Source: Candidatus Sulfopaludibacter sp. SbA3
GTDB lineage: Bacteria; Acidobacteriota; Terriglobia; Bryobacterales; Bryobacteraceae
Reading direction: 5' to 3'
NCBI GenBank assembly: GCA_945893365.1
Contig: CAMDED010000060.1
Location: forward strand, 1-41,157
DNA: 41,157 bases
Numbering within the stretch: position 1 is the stretch's first letter; each line of letters starts with the position of its first letter. Below the pieces are notes generated by a model. That model did not search any database and had not been told where the DNA came from. It worked only from the letters and a program-made list of their open reading frames with translations. Position numbers and translations under genes: made by a program. Of this stretch, positions 16,368 through 26,000 are shown one piece after another.

Positions 16368-17474
16368 TCACAATTTGGGAATGGCGACGACGTCAACCGC
16401 AAAGCCGGCGTCCATCGACGGCAAGCCTTCGAACAGAAGCATGGTGCTTGCCGGCGGCCGCTTGGGATCGTAAAACTCGAACCGGATCTTACTTACCTGA
16501 TCGCGAATGGAAGCCGAGAGCGGGTAGATACTGGACATGACGACATCGCTGTAGGAGGCGCCCACCGCTTCAAGCGCCCTGCCGAGCCGCTGAAATGCCA
16601 GCCTCGCGTCGCCGTCGGAAAAGCCGTATGCCGACTGCGTTCCGCTCAGCGTTACCTTTGGGGCGCTGACGGCGGCGGTGTGAGAATAGTTTGGCGACGT
16701 CTTGAGTCCATTAGGATTGAGCAGCGCCACGCCATCGACGGCTTTCGAAAGGCGGGCTACGGCTTCGCATTCCGCGACGCCGCGCATGGGAGCGCGTTGA
16801 GTCTGTACGAAGTTCAGGGCGGCCGCGGGATAATGCGCCAGCACTTTCGAGCGAGCCTCTGTGAAGTCCTGCAGGGAACTGACGAAGCAGGTTACGCGCA
16901 GCACGTCCTTCGCATGGATACCACTCCCGGCGACCGCACGCTCCAGATCGGCCAGCGACGACTGCACCAACGAGGTCACGGGGCCAAGCGGGTAGTCGTT
17001 CGTCGATGCCTGTCCGGAAACGAATAGAAGTCCATGTGGATTTACTATTTTCTTCGCGACGGCAATCGATTCAATCACGACTTGGGCGGCTTCAAGCGGC
17101 AGGCCACCCACCTGCACGACGCTCAGCGCCGGCAGGGCCGCCTTGCGCTCGGTGAAAGTCTCGCTGACGATCGCTTGCACGCGCCGGAGGTCGCCGCTCC
17201 CGGCAACGAAAGCTCGCAGCTTTACGATGGACGCGGCGCCGCTGTTCTTCACGAGCGCTTTCAGCGCGTCGCGCACCTGTTGGGAGAGCAATCCCTTACC
17301 CGAAAGAGGAGAAACGTAAAACGCCAGGCGATTGGTTTCCGCCGTAACCGCGCTGGGCGGGTCTTTCGGAATCTCGAGCTTCTGCGTGAGCTCCTCTTCG
17401 GTCTTCTTCTTTTTCGCGAACGACGCTTCGGCTACGCAAAGTAGCAACGCGGCCGCCAGCGCAAGGGATCTCAT
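16368..17474 (-). CDS. Exported protein with tandem RidA/YjgF-like domains
   Basis: About 368 residues from ATG 17474, which gives a clean signal peptide (MRSLALAAALLLCVAEASFA) followed by a Lys-rich segment. Two or three Rid-like units follow, for instance LLFVSGQASTNDYPLGP with LADLERAVAGSG and VLRVTCFVSSL, and VTLSGTQSAYG with LGRALEAVGASYSDVVMSSI. An ATG 99 bases further upstream is in frame but would bury the signal. Rid proteins are normally single-domain cytoplasmic enamine/imine deaminases of about 130 residues, so both export and tandem arrangement are unusual. First gene of the operon with KDG kinase and the DMT pair. Confidence 0.8.
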   Translation of the reverse strand: MRSLALAAALLLCVAEASFAKKKKTEEELTQKLEIPKDPPSAVTAETNRLAFYVSPLSGKGLLSQQVRDALKALVKNSGAASIVKLRAFVAGSGDLRRVQAIVSETFTERKAALPALSVVQVGGLPLEAAQVVIESIAVAKKIVNPHGLLFVSGQASTNDYPLGPVTSLVQSSLADLERAVAGSGIHAKDVLRVTCFVSSLQDFTEARSKVLAHYPAAALNFVQTQRAPMRGVAECEAVARLSKAVDGVALLNPNGLKTSPNYSHTAAVSAPKVTLSGTQSAYGFSDGDARLAFQRLGRALEAVGASYSDVVMSSIYPLSASIRDQVSKIRFEFYDPKRPPASTMLLFEGLPSMDAGFAVDVVAIPKL

Positions 17475-17579
17475 AAGCCGAATAAAAAGGGGTCGAAGGA
17501 GAATTGTAGCATTTGGAGCAGACGGGTAATGGCCGGGAAGGCGCGCCACGGAGTTGCCCGCCGATGCCGCCATGAAGGC

Positions 17580-17606
17580 CAGGCCTCCGGCAAGGCCTCC
17601 GGCCTG
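17580..17606. repeat. GC-rich direct/inverted repeat, possible terminator
   Basis: GGCCTCCGGC appears twice within 27 bases, and the segment begins CAGGCC and ends GGCCTG. It lies in the 200-base gap downstream of the HTH regulator and upstream of the Rid operon, so it may end regulator transcription. There is no T-run. The rest of the gap shows no gene and must hold the Rid-operon promoter, which I could not place. Confidence 0.3.
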
Positions 17607-17675
17607 TCAACGGCCGCCCGACCGCTTCCGCGCTGCCGCCGGCCTTGCGCCGCCTTCAGAGTGTTTCCCGGGCTT

Positions 17676-18800
17676 TCAGGCGACAAGGGCCCCGGTTTGC
17701 GACGTATCGTAGCCGGCCAGCGCTTCCAGTTTCCTCCGAAGCGCGGCGCGCTGCAGCACGTCGAGGAATGCCTTGACAGCGGGCAGGTCCGCCGTTCGCT
17801 TCCGCATCACGAGGTCGTACCGGGCGCTGTGGAGCGGCACAAAGTCCAGGCCGAACGTTTGCGCCGCCGGCCTGGTGGCCATGCACGCATCGGCTTCGCC
17901 GGATACCACGCAATACGCGGCGGCCAAGTGCCCGAAAGCCACTCGATCATAGCCTTGAATTTTGCTTGCCGCAATGCCGGACTTTTCGAGCAGTTTGTCC
18001 AACAAGGCGCGGCTCCCCGAGCCGGGTTCGCGATTCACAATCCGTACGGCTCTTCTCGACAGGTCCTCGGCTTTCCGCACATCCTTCGGGTTTCCCGGCG
18101 CGACGACCAAGCCCTCTTCCCACTGGACGAACGTCACGACGAGGATCTCCTCTTCCGGAAACTCCCCGCGCACATACGGCATGTTGAACTGGCCTGTCCC
18201 GGGATCTTCGAGATGCGATCCCGCGATATGAACTTTGCCTTCCTTGAGCCAGGTTAGCGCCAGCTTGCTCGATGCCGCGGCCGTTACGATTTCGACGCCG
18301 CTCATCCTCTCGACCATGTTCGCGAGCAGGCTCGCCGCCGGATCGCAGCCCGCGAGAACGAGACGCTTCCGCGAGGCCTCTTCCTTGGCGAACACCACCA
18401 GATCCGCGCGTCCCTTTGTCCGCCCCGGACGCTGGATGACGCCGTCCGCTTCAGGCATGTAATAGGGCGTGGCGCTCACGGGCACGCCGACCCATCGGGA
18501 GCCGATCCGCCAGATACGCACCGCCTGCCCCATGACAGGCGCCGCGGCGCTGAGCACTTCCGCCGAGAGGGATTCCGGAGACTTCGGTGAGCCCGCGGGT
18601 AAGGAAAACAGCTCGTCGACGGTCACTTCGAGCTCACGCGCCAGATGTAGCGCGAGCTCCGTATTGGGCACATACGTTCCGGCTTCAATGGCGTAGATCG
18701 TTTGCCGGCTCACATTTACACGCCTCGCCAGATCCGACGCCCCTATTCCTCTACCCTTCCGAAGCTGCCCCAGCCGGTTCTCAACGCGGGTCTTGGCCAC
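17676..18800 (-). CDS. HTH regulator with substrate-binding (PBP-like) domain
   Basis: 374 residues. Residues about 6-66 form an XRE-type HTH (LARRVNVSRQTIYAIEAGTY). After a linker, a periplasmic-binding-protein-like domain of the molybdate/LysR-substrate type covers roughly 120-360. It includes LVLAGCDPAASLL, the NREPGSGSRALLDKLL segment typical of PBP_like domains, and AYCVVSGEADACMATR. There is no signal, so it acts in the cytoplasm as a one-component sensor. It starts 4 bases after the molybdopterin-fold gene, which fits control of molybdenum- or tungsten-related functions. The ligand is inferred from this linkage. Confidence 0.85.
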   Translation of the reverse strand: MAKTRVENRLGQLRKGRGIGASDLARRVNVSRQTIYAIEAGTYVPNTELALHLARELEVTVDELFSLPAGSPKSPESLSAEVLSAAAPVMGQAVRIWRIGSRWVGVPVSATPYYMPEADGVIQRPGRTKGRADLVVFAKEEASRKRLVLAGCDPAASLLANMVERMSGVEIVTAAASSKLALTWLKEGKVHIAGSHLEDPGTGQFNMPYVRGEFPEEEILVVTFVQWEEGLVVAPGNPKDVRKAEDLSRRAVRIVNREPGSGSRALLDKLLEKSGIAASKIQGYDRVAFGHLAAAYCVVSGEADACMATRPAAQTFGLDFVPLHSARYDLVMRKRTADLPAVKAFLDVLQRAALRRKLEALAGYDTSQTGALVA

Positions 18801-18804
18801 TGTC

Positions 18805-19395
18805 TTATTTCCTTAATTGAACTACTTCGAGTCTGGTCAACATCCTAAGCGAACGCGCTCCGGGCTTGTCCTTAGGCGCAACCAGCCGAAAACGGCCCTG
18901 TGCTCCGGCGAGCGGTTTTCTATTCGCCGTATCCGCCAAAAGGATCTGGTTGTCGATGAAGGCCGGGTCGAGCTCGGCCAGCGAGAACACGGCCTGGTAG
19001 CCGTCCTGCCCTTCCGCGAGCACATAACTCGCGAGCGCCTTGCCACGTAACGATTCGCCTTGCGGGACGCCAGCCCGATTCAACACCTCGTGAAGCCACA
19101 CCCCTTCGTAGACCGTCTCCAGGCCATGGCTAGTGGTCTTGACAGACGCGCGAGGCATCTTCGCGAGGTCGGCCGCGGTCAATGTAAGTGGCTGTTTGAC
19201 CGCTCCGGCGATCTGAATGGAAGCAGGTGAATCCTGGGCGGCAAGGACGCCCAGCGACAGGATCAGGCAGAGACACAAGCCGATGGGGCAGGCGATCGTC
19301 TTTTGCCGCCTGCCTTCCACCGCGCATATCGCAGGCCGGAGACGACGATGGCCTGCCCCAGCTCTACCACAGTTCGATCGGCAAATTTGGAACAA
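18805..19395 (-). CDS. Exported molybdopterin-dependent oxidoreductase-fold protein
   Basis: The mature part (from about residue 55) matches the sulfite-oxidase/YedY-like molybdopterin domain in a short form: LTLTAADLAKMPR, then GVWLHEVLNRAGVP, AEGQDGYQAVFSLAEL and a C-terminal GARSLRMLTRLEV. The usual cofactor Cys is not evident, so it may be a cofactor-less or truncated relative. Start is uncertain. TTG 19395 has GGGAG six bases upstream, and the frame then runs through a REPIN-like palindrome that supplies the positively charged segment (EGRRQKT) ahead of the hydrophobic signal core LCLCLILSLGVLAAQ. TTG 19278 is the alternative but lacks charges and a ribosome site. The HTH/PBP regulator follows 4 bases downstream. 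Confidence 0.75.
   Translation of the reverse strand: MFQICRSNCGRAGAGHRRLRPAICAVEGRRQKTIACPIGLCLCLILSLGVLAAQDSPASIQIAGAVKQPLTLTAADLAKMPRASVKTTSHGLETVYEGVWLHEVLNRAGVPQGESLRGKALASYVLAEGQDGYQAVFSLAELDPAFIDNQILLADTANRKPLAGAQGRFRLVAPKDKPGARSLRMLTRLEVVQLRK
19284..19360. repeat. REPIN-like inverted pair of palindromes (copy 1)
   Basis: Two 30-base arms, 19284-19314 and 19331-19360, are inverted around a 16-base spacer and match at about 25 of 30 positions. Each arm folds on its own: GGCAGGCG pairs with CGCCTGCC in the left arm, and GCAGGCC with GGCCTGC in the right arm. One stem pair is G-C in one arm and C-G in the other, a compensating change. Similarity to a second copy near 38125-38211 continues about 30 bases past the right arm. 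Confidence 0.7.
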
Positions 19396-19415
19396 TCGAT
19401 TCTCCCGACGAGCCC

Positions 19416-22400
19416 TTAGAAGTGTACCTTCAAAACGAGCTCAAAGACGCGCGGATCGAGCGCCGTGGTGATGGAGCCGAACGCCGCGTTGCCAAAACTG
19501 CCGTTCGGATTGCCGAGCGGCGGTGTGTTGGTCACGTTAAAAGCTTCCGCGCGGAACTCGGTACGGAAGCGCTTCGTAATCATGAACGTCTTGCCGATCA
19601 TCACGTCGCCCGCGCGATATCCAGGCCCGGACACGGGGTTGCGCGAACTGTCGCCGATCGCGAACTGCGGAGCCTGCGTAAACGCCGCCGTACTGAAATA
19701 GCGCCCAGTGGTCCGCTGACCGGACGGCAGCGCCGGATCCGAGATGCGGTTCGGCCGTTGAATGCCGAAACCCGCGAAGGCGTTGAGATTGGTGGCCTGC
19801 GTGATCGCGATAGGGCTGCCGGACTGAAGCCGGACGATACCGGCAACCTGCCACCCTCCCGCCACCAGATCCCGCCAGCCGGTCAAAGAATGAGAGCGGC
19901 CGCGGCCGAACGGCAGCTCATACACGAAGCCGCTTGAGAAAATGTGCGGCGCGTTGCCGGTGGAGACGTCCTTCTCCAGGCGCTTGTTGAAGCTGTCGGC
20001 GGCCTGGAAGGTCGCAACCGGACCCGTGAGCACGGCGGAATCGAAGACCGCGCCCGCATCGTCGATCAATCGCGAGAACGTATAGGCCACGCTGAAGGTC
20101 AATCCTCGCGAGAATCGCTTCTCAATACGCGATTGGAAGGAATGATAGGTCGAGTGGCCGATGTTATTGCGGTAGAGCGTCACGGTGGTGAAACGCGGGT
20201 ACGTGCGCAAGAGCTGTGCACGTGGGAAGGTTGGCGTTCCAAGCGATGTATTGGCCGGGATCCGGCCGAAATAGGGGTTCGCGACCTGCTGGGTGAGCTG
20301 CGGGCCGAGCTTCAACTGGTCAACCGTGAGCTGGTTCAGATTGATATCGGGCACGCCCAACCGCGTGAGCTTCGATCCCAGGTAGCCAAACTCAAGGCTC
20401 CAGTTCTCGCCGAACGTCTTCTGCAAACTGAGGTTCCATTGCTGGGCGTAGCCGCTGCCGTTGTTTCTCTGCACACCAAAGACACCCTGGCCGAATCCCG
20501 CGTCCGGGCCGGGGGGTTGAGGGACGACGGTTGGACCCCGCGAGAGTACGAAAGCCGGGTTGATGTTGTCCAAAGTCTGCTGGCCGAGGGTCTGGATGAA
20601 CGGAAAGAGAGGCGTCGTGAACGGCGTTGTGATCCCGGCCTGCTCGATCCATGTCATGGAGTAACCGGAACGGACTACAAAGGAGTCCGTGATCTTGTAC
20701 GCCAAGCCGACCCGCGGCGCGAAGTTTTTCTTTTCCAGGTTGCGGGCGGAGCGGGGGAAGCCGTTCGCGCCGAAGTAGTCGAGCTGCTGCGTTTGCAGAT
20801 TGAAAACCGCGCCTTGATCGCCCGCCACCGTCGACGGGAAGTTGAGGGTATAGCGGACGCCGAGATTCACCGACATGCGCCGCGTGGCGCGCCAATCGTC
20901 CTGGATGAAGAACTCGGCGACGGTCGCGCGCGGCTTGAGAATCTGCGATTGCGCGTCGATGCTGAATCGCGTCACCTTTCCCAACAGGAAGGACGCGAAG
21001 CTGTTGCCCGTATTCGCCGCCGGAGTGCCGGCCGCGCTGAGCCCCGCCGTGAAAATGTTGCTGAACTGGAAATTGCCTGTGGGACTGGGAGGTTGCAGTA
21101 CATCCAGCCGCTCCAGCCGGATATCCGTTCCGGCCTTCAAGCTGTGGCGGCCTTCGATCCAGGAGTAATTGTCGATGAGCTGCGTAACCGACGTCGTGAA
21201 ACTCGCATTGCCGTTTGCCGGCGGACCCAGTTGCTGCAAACCTACGACATCGTACGTGGGCAGCACATCGCGGAATGAGGTGAGCGGGATCTTCGGAATC
21301 CGGGAGACCTCGGTGGCCGGTTGTCCGGTCGTCAGCGCGGATCGGTCGAAACCTCGCCGGGTGAAGCCGAAGCGAATCTGATTGACGGCGGCCGGGCTCA
21401 GGTTCCAGCTATGCTCGCCCACGACGCTGTCGGCCCTGGTGAGAGTCTTGCCGATGAAGGCCGCCGTGAATGTGCCGCTACCGTCTGGAAGGGGAGTTGC
21501 AGGTTGGGAGTCGTCGCGAAGAAAGGAGTAGCGCGCGAAAACCCTCTGGCGCGCGCCGAAATAGCGGTCCAGCCGAACATCGAACTGTTCCTGCGCCGTC
21601 GTGTCCGCCCCGACGCGGCGGTAGTTGTTCGCGGCCGCTTCATTCGCACCCGAAAACACGTTGGGGGCGGGATACCGGTCAAGCACCGCCAGCGTCGCCG
21701 GATCGAACAGGGTGGTGGGAATCGTGTTGCCCGGAAATGGATTGCGAACGTATCCCGCGGCTGTCTGGCTCGTCGATTGCGGATCGAAGATCGGTTGCGT
21801 GAATACGCCGCGTTTCTGAGCGCTCGTGGGAACGGTGCTCGTCCTGACAACACCCGTGTCCAGGCGAGTCCCCTGCCAGTCCACGAAAAAGAACGTCTTG
21901 TTCTTCTGAACGGGCCCGCCCAGAATGAACCCGTATTGGTTACGGCGGAAGCGGGGCTTTGGACCCGTGGTCGCGAACAGGTTGCGGGCGTTCAAGGCTT
22001 CGTTGCGGAAGAACTCGAAAAACGTGCCATGCAGGCTGTTCGAACCCGACTTCTGATTCACCATGATCACGCCGCCGTTGGAGCGTCCGTACTCCGCCGA
22101 ATAGCTGTTGGTTTCGACTCGAAACTCCTCGATCGCGTCCACGATGGGATAGTACGCTACCTGCCCGGGCTCCGGCTGCAATACGCTGATGCCGTCATAG
22201 ATGTATTCGCTCACTCGCGGACGGCTGCCATTGATGCGCGGCAGCAGATTGCCCGGCGGCAGATTCACGCCTGGCGAGAGCGCAATCAACGGGACGAAGT
22301 TCCGTCCATCCAGCGGCAACGCGACAATCTTCTTCCGCTCCACCACAAAGCTCGCTGTGCCGCGGCTGGACTGCAGCAATGGGGCGGCGGCAGTGACGAC

Positions 22401-22757
22401 GACCGATTCGGACGCGTCACCCACGCGCAATTCGAGGTCAAGGCTGATGCGGTCCCCTACACGAACGACGATGCCGTCGCGGCGAAGGGTGGCGAATCCG
22501 CCCTTCATGACCGCGAGTTGATGACTGCCAGCCGGCAACGCGAAGAAATGATAGGCGCCGTTCACGTCCGACGCCACCGAGAGCCTGGTATCCGTGCCCG
22601 TGTTGATCAGGTCTACCGCGGCGCCGTTTACCGGCAGCCCGGCAGGATCGCGCACGACGCCGAACAACTCCGCTTTTGTGGACTGCGCTCGCAGCGCGGA
22701 GCATGAGAGAGCGACTAGGAGGAGGGTGACGAATGCGGAGCGGCGGCGATGGGCCAT
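19416..22757 (-). CDS. Oar-like TonB-dependent receptor with CarboxypepD-regulatory domain
   Basis: 1113 residues. Signal peptide (FVTLLLVALSCSALRAQ), then a carboxypeptidase-regulatory/Cna-B-like domain (VVRDPAGLPVNGAAVDLIN; GAYHFFALPAGSHQL). Next is the plug-like region (DGRNFVPLIALSPGV; EFRVETNSYSAEYGRSNGG; NQKSGSNSLHGTFFEF), then a long outer-membrane beta-barrel ending in Phe (VLKVHF). This is the large acidobacterial receptor type thought to import oligosaccharides or other big substrates, though the ligand is unknown. No clear Shine-Dalgarno precedes the ATG at 22757. A perfect inverted repeat lies 19 bases upstream. Its stop is 20 bases before the start of the molybdopterin-fold gene. 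Confidence 0.9.
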   Translation of the reverse strand: MAHRRRSAFVTLLLVALSCSALRAQSTKAELFGVVRDPAGLPVNGAAVDLINTGTDTRLSVASDVNGAYHFFALPAGSHQLAVMKGGFATLRRDGIVVRVGDRISLDLELRVGDASESVVVTAAAPLLQSSRGTASFVVERKKIVALPLDGRNFVPLIALSPGVNLPPGNLLPRINGSRPRVSEYIYDGISVLQPEPGQVAYYPIVDAIEEFRVETNSYSAEYGRSNGGVIMVNQKSGSNSLHGTFFEFFRNEALNARNLFATTGPKPRFRRNQYGFILGGPVQKNKTFFFVDWQGTRLDTGVVRTSTVPTSAQKRGVFTQPIFDPQSTSQTAAGYVRNPFPGNTIPTTLFDPATLAVLDRYPAPNVFSGANEAAANNYRRVGADTTAQEQFDVRLDRYFGARQRVFARYSFLRDDSQPATPLPDGSGTFTAAFIGKTLTRADSVVGEHSWNLSPAAVNQIRFGFTRRGFDRSALTTGQPATEVSRIPKIPLTSFRDVLPTYDVVGLQQLGPPANGNASFTTSVTQLIDNYSWIEGRHSLKAGTDIRLERLDVLQPPSPTGNFQFSNIFTAGLSAAGTPAANTGNSFASFLLGKVTRFSIDAQSQILKPRATVAEFFIQDDWRATRRMSVNLGVRYTLNFPSTVAGDQGAVFNLQTQQLDYFGANGFPRSARNLEKKNFAPRVGLAYKITDSFVVRSGYSMTWIEQAGITTPFTTPLFPFIQTLGQQTLDNINPAFVLSRGPTVVPQPPGPDAGFGQGVFGVQRNNGSGYAQQWNLSLQKTFGENWSLEFGYLGSKLTRLGVPDINLNQLTVDQLKLGPQLTQQVANPYFGRIPANTSLGTPTFPRAQLLRTYPRFTTVTLYRNNIGHSTYHSFQSRIEKRFSRGLTFSVAYTFSRLIDDAGAVFDSAVLTGPVATFQAADSFNKRLEKDVSTGNAPHIFSSGFVYELPFGRGRSHSLTGWRDLVAGGWQVAGIVRLQSGSPIAITQATNLNAFAGFGIQRPNRISDPALPSGQRTTGRYFSTAAFTQAPQFAIGDSSRNPVSGPGYRAGDVMIGKTFMITKRFRTEFRAEAFNVTNTPPLGNPNGSFGNAAFGSITTALDPRVFELVLKVHF

Positions 22758-22776
22758 AGTCTTTTATAAAATACTA

Positions 22777-22791
22777 TGTGATCTTATCACA
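22777..22791 (-). promoter_or_regulatory. Inverted repeat operator candidate upstream of receptor gene
   Basis: TGTGAT-CTT-ATCACA is a perfect 6-bp inverted repeat with a 3-base spacer. It lies just upstream of the 19416-22757 receptor start, among AT-rich -10-like sequences (TATTTTATAAAA on the minus strand). It resembles the CRP half-site TGTGA/TCACA, but the spacer between those half-sites is 5 rather than 6. The regulator is unknown. Confidence 0.4.
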
Positions 22792-23023
22792 ACAGACATC
22801 CAATGCAGGACGTTCCTGAAGAGAAGGCCGGTTTCGAACCAGCGCAGGCGGGGCCCACGGACCCTTGGGCAAGGCCTCGTCGCGCCGGGAGCGAGGGCGT
22901 TTCCGCACCATCTGCTTTCCCATTTGGCGGACCTTGACGGCCACTTCGCCTGCCGTGAATCCGTATTTGGGGAGTGCAAGCCGCCTGCGGGAACGCACGT
23001 GGCTGCTGCTGTCGCCCCTGTTT
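22792..23023. other. Intergenic stretch between divergent receptors, no gene recognised
   Basis: Part of the 318-base gap between two receptor genes. Minus-strand frames of 109 and 159 residues cross it; the 109-residue frame includes KYGFTAGEVAVKVRQMGKQM, but no family is recognised and no ribosome site is seen. It may be a gene remnant or simply leader DNA. Confidence 0.35.
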
Positions 23024-23066
23024 TTGCCGCGGCGTCCTGGGTCCGGTATACTACTTCCCAAGGAGG
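23024..23066 (+). promoter_or_regulatory. Promoter and ribosome site deciding the TTG start
   Basis: TTGCCG (23024-23029), 17 bases, TATACT (23047-23052). AAGGAGG at 23060-23066 lies 9 bases before the TTG start at 23076, which makes TTG the likely initiator of the second receptor. If the promoter is real, the leader is very short. Confidence 0.45.
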
Positions 23067-23075
23067 TCTTAACAA

Positions 23076-26000
23076 TTGACACACCCGATTCTTCGACTTG
23101 CACTCGCTGGACTTCTTTTGGCGGGTATTCTGCCGGCGCAAGAGGTTACCGCCGGTATCTACGGCGTGGTACAGGACTCCACCTCGGCGGTCGTTCCAAA
23201 CGCCGCCATAAGACTCCGTAACATCGCCACGGGGCGAACGCACCAGACCGCGACGGACGAATCAGGCAACTACTCCATCGTGTTTCTGCCGATCGGCACA
23301 TACGAGGTTTCGGCGGAGGCGCAGGGTTTCAAGAAGCTCGTGCTCAGCGATGTGGCGCTGCGCGTGAACGACAACCGCCGCATCTCCATCACCCTCGAAG
23401 TGGGCCAGCTCGCGGAACAGGTTACGGTCGAGGCAAGCGCCGTTACGGTGAACACGGCGTCGGGAACCACCAGCCAGTTACTCGACGGGCGCGACATGAT
23501 CAAGCTGCCCTCGCGCGGGCGCAACGTCCTCCCGTTCGCGCTGTTGATGCCAGGCGTCGTGAGCGACACGCCTTACGACCGCCGCAACAACCGTTCCATG
23601 GTGAACGGCATCAGGCCCACGCATAACGCCTGGCTCCTCGATGGCGGCTACAACATCGACACGGGCGGAAACTGGGGAACGCCGCTTTCACCGAACATCG
23701 AAACGGTCGCCGAATTTCGCGCCATCCGCGGCAATTACTCGGCTGAGTTCGGCATCGGCGGCGGCAGCCAGTTCAACGTCATCACCAAGAGCGGCACGAA
23801 CGACTTGCACGGATCGCTCTACTGGTTCCACCGCAACGACAAGCTGAACGCCCGCAACTTCTTTTCACCCAGCCGCGAGCCGTTTAAGGGCAACGACTAC
23901 GGCTTCAGCGTCGGCGGCCCCGTGTACATTCCCAAGGTGTACGACGGCCGCAACAAGACGTTCTTCTTCGTGCTGCTCGGTTGGATCAAGGAGCGACGCG
24001 AGCAGAATTTCCTGCAAATCGTACCCACCGCGGCTTACAAGACGGGCAATTTCTCGGCGCTCGGCCGCCCGCTGTACGACCCCGACAATGGAATGCCCTT
24101 CGCCGGAAACGTCATCCCGCCCGCGCGCATCGACCCGAACGCACTCGGTTACGCCAAGATGTATCCCGACCCGAACTTTCTCGATGCGGCCGGCCGCAAT
24201 TGGAGCGCGCTCATAGGTCGCGTCGACGACACGACCGAGAAGAACTTCCGCGTCGACCACAACTTCTCCGACAAGCACCGCGTCATGTGGCGTTACACGC
24301 CTGAGTTCCGGTTGAACGATTTCGCCACTTCCTCGGGCTTTGCCTTCCTCCGCCAGAACAACCAGACCCCGGCGCGAAACATGACGGCCAACTACAACGC
24401 CACGTTCCGGCCCGACTTGATCATGGACCTGACGTTTGTCCGGTCTCACAACCGCATTAAGCAGTTTCCGCCGGATCTGAGCGGGGCGACATGGGGAATC
24501 AACATTCCTCAATTGTTCGCGGACACGGACAAGACCTATCCGCTCGGAAGCCTTAATCTGGACAAGGTACCGGACCGCGTGCCGACCATCACGCTCACCA
24601 ACTACGCGTCGGTGGCGCCGGGCTCACCCTGGTCCAACTTCCAGACCATTTACGAATTGCGGAACAACTTCACGTGGATCAAGAATAAGCACACCTTGAA
24701 AGCGGGCTTTGCCTATTCCTACGAGATCAAGTTCGAGCCCACGAATACCGACGTGTTCGGACGCTTCAACTTCGACGGACGCTTCACGCGTCAGGCCGGG
24801 GCCACCTCGGGCGGCGACGCCTTCGCCGACATGCTGCTCGGCCGCCCTCTTCAATACGACGAGACCGACACGGTCGCGTTCAACGATAACCGGCGAAACT
24901 CGATAGAGTTCTACTTTGACGATTCCTGGAAGGTAACGCGCAAGCTGAGCATCAACCTAGGCCTGCGGTGGTCTTACTTCCCGCCGGCGACCGAGCCCGA
25001 CGACCGCTTCCGGGTATTCGTGCCGTCGGCATACGATCCGTCGAAAGCCGTAACTTTGAACGCCGCGGGCCAGGTCCAGCGCGGGTCGGGCGACCGTTTC
25101 AACGGGCTGGTGAATCCGAAGTCCTACTGGGATTCCTCGAAGCGAAACTTCGCGCCGCGCGTCAGTTTTGCCTATGACCTTACAGGCAAGGGGCGCACGG
25201 TAACGCGAGGCGGTTATGGATTGTTCTACAGCCGCGAAATTCTCGGGGCCTTCATCCTCATGTCCGGCAACCCGCCGTTTTCGCAACTGGTCAGTATTCA
25301 GTCCACGCGTCTTTCGAATCCGGGTGGCGGCACGGCGCGCGACTTCGATCTGCCGATCGAGCTCGGCTCGATCGACACCAATCAGCTTACGCCGAACACG
25401 CAGCAATGGAACATCGGCGTCGAGCACGGTCTGGACAACAACACGGTGGTCGAGGTGGGCTACACGGGCTCGCGGGTCATTCACATGATGCGAACTCAGG
25501 ACATCAACCAGCCGCTGCCGAACGCGGCTATCGCGCAGGGCGCGAGCGCCCATCCGTTCCGTCCGTACAAGGGCTGGACGGTGATTAACCACCGTGAGCA
25601 GAGCTTCATGTCGAACTATCACGGATTGCAGGTGGGGCTCAAGCGCAACTACGCCAAGGGCATCATGTTCCAAAGCGCTTACACATGGTCGAAGACGATC
25701 GACAACGCCGACTTCACGGCCGGCATCTACGGGTTTGCGCCGAACACGCGCGACTCTTCGGGCGAGCGCGGCCGCGCGAGCCTGGATGCGAATCACAACT
25801 TCATCGGAAGCGTGATCTGGGATATTCCGTTCCTTAAGGATCACAAGGACATCGTCGGCAAGGCCTTCGGCGGCTGGCAGGTGTCGACGATCTACACGTT
25901 GCGGACCGGCTTGCCGATCAGCCCCGAGTTGGGCCGGGACAACGCCGGTGTGGGAACTTCCACAAGGCAACGGCCGCTCGCTTCCGGCAGCCCTTTCCTC

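Noticed and set aside
22777-22791. Called as a CRP site
   Set aside because: The half-sites match TGTGA/TCACA but the spacer is 5, not 6; kept only as a generic operator candidate.
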